Shown here: positions 6,032 through 6,213 of the stretch, in pieces
Numbering within the stretch: position 1 is the stretch's first letter
Layout: each line of letters begins with the position of its first letter
Source of the DNA: Bdellovibrionales bacterium
GTDB taxonomy: Bacteria; Bdellovibrionota; Bdellovibrionia; Bdellovibrionales; JAMPXM01
DNA length: 6,213 bases
Assembly: GCA_005792225.1 (NCBI GenBank)
Contig: SXSP01000339.1
Coordinates: forward strand, 1-6,213
Reading direction: 5' to 3'
Position numbers and translations under genes: made by a program
The notes under the pieces: model-generated
What the model saw: only the letters and a program-made list of their open reading frames with translations
Databases searched by the model: none
Told to the model about the DNA's origin: nothing

Positions 6032-6213
6032 TTGTTCGAGTTTCACCGCATCCCCTACGCAGATAAGTCCAAATTCTACCTCGAACTCTCCCGCGAAATC
6101 GAAGCGCAACTCGATCGCGCATGGTTCACCAACCTCTCAAACGCCAGCGCGGCCTTGATGGCTCATCTTCCGGAACTGAACTGGGCCGGTTTCTATCTCG
6201 CCGACGACGAAAA
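6032..6213 (+). CDS. msrC: Free methionine-(R)-sulfoxide reductase (GAF domain), N-terminal part (cut by window edge)
   Basis: Sixty codons are visible before the right edge. The translated segment ...FTNLSNASAALMAHLPEL followed by NWAGFYLADDE matches the start of the GAF-domain fRMsr family, whose E. coli member (YebR/MsrC) has 'LANTSALLYERLTDINWAGFYL'. The enzyme reduces free methionine-(R)-sulfoxide in the cytoplasm. Its catalytic cysteines lie beyond the window, so activity cannot be verified here. The frame is closed by a TGA at 6008-6010 and no ATG follows before the homologous region. The TTG at 6032 is preceded by AGGA with 5-nt spacing and is the best start. The gene is divergent from the OYE gene. 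Confidence 0.82.
   Translation, partial: MFEFHRIPYADKSKFYLELSREIEAQLDRAWFTNLSNASAALMAHLPELNWAGFYLADDE

Overview
The window suggests a Gram-negative proteobacterium-like genome of moderately high GC. It encodes an outer-membrane-type beta-barrel, a lipoprotein with a lipobox, an intact E. coli-type lipoate ligase and a YciB-type membrane protein. The left-edge protein resembles the large HNH-endonuclease family that is common in Bdellovibrionota and other deltaproteobacteria-like lineages. I therefore lean towards Bdellovibrionota, but that is an inference from protein style and not a proven assignment.

Layout. Positions 1-550 (minus strand) hold the first 183 codons of an HNH-endonuclease-like protein whose nuclease domain lies outside the window. 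Its ribosome binding site sits inside a 7-bp hairpin. Positions 551-988 hold no convincing gene. This stretch is rich in structure: two 46-bp direct copies of a tandem-hairpin element and three copies of a TTGCACAGAA motif, one of them a perfect palindrome. Positions 989-3188 (minus strand) read, in transcription order, a MaoC-type hydratase, a lipoprotein with a Pro/Thr linker, and a small outer-membrane beta-barrel. The last two overlap by ATGA. Positions 3276-4873 (plus strand) hold lplA and a yciB-like gene overlapping by one base. Positions 4870-5940 (minus strand) hold an Old Yellow Enzyme of the YqjM class, whose stop codon overlaps that of yciB. From 6032 to the right edge (plus strand) is the start of a free methionine-(R)-sulfoxide reductase with a TTG start.

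How the genes relate. Most genes are housekeeping or metabolic: lipoate salvage, acyl-CoA hydration, flavin-dependent enal/enone reduction and methionine sulfoxide repair. The OYE and Msr genes diverge from a shared 91-bp region, which would suit a joint electrophile/oxidative response, although no operator is visible. The lipoprotein/beta-barrel pair looks like a translationally coupled cell-envelope module of unknown function. The least explained part is the repeat-rich region 551-988 beside the HNH gene. It may be the edge of a multi-copy genetic element, but one window cannot settle that.
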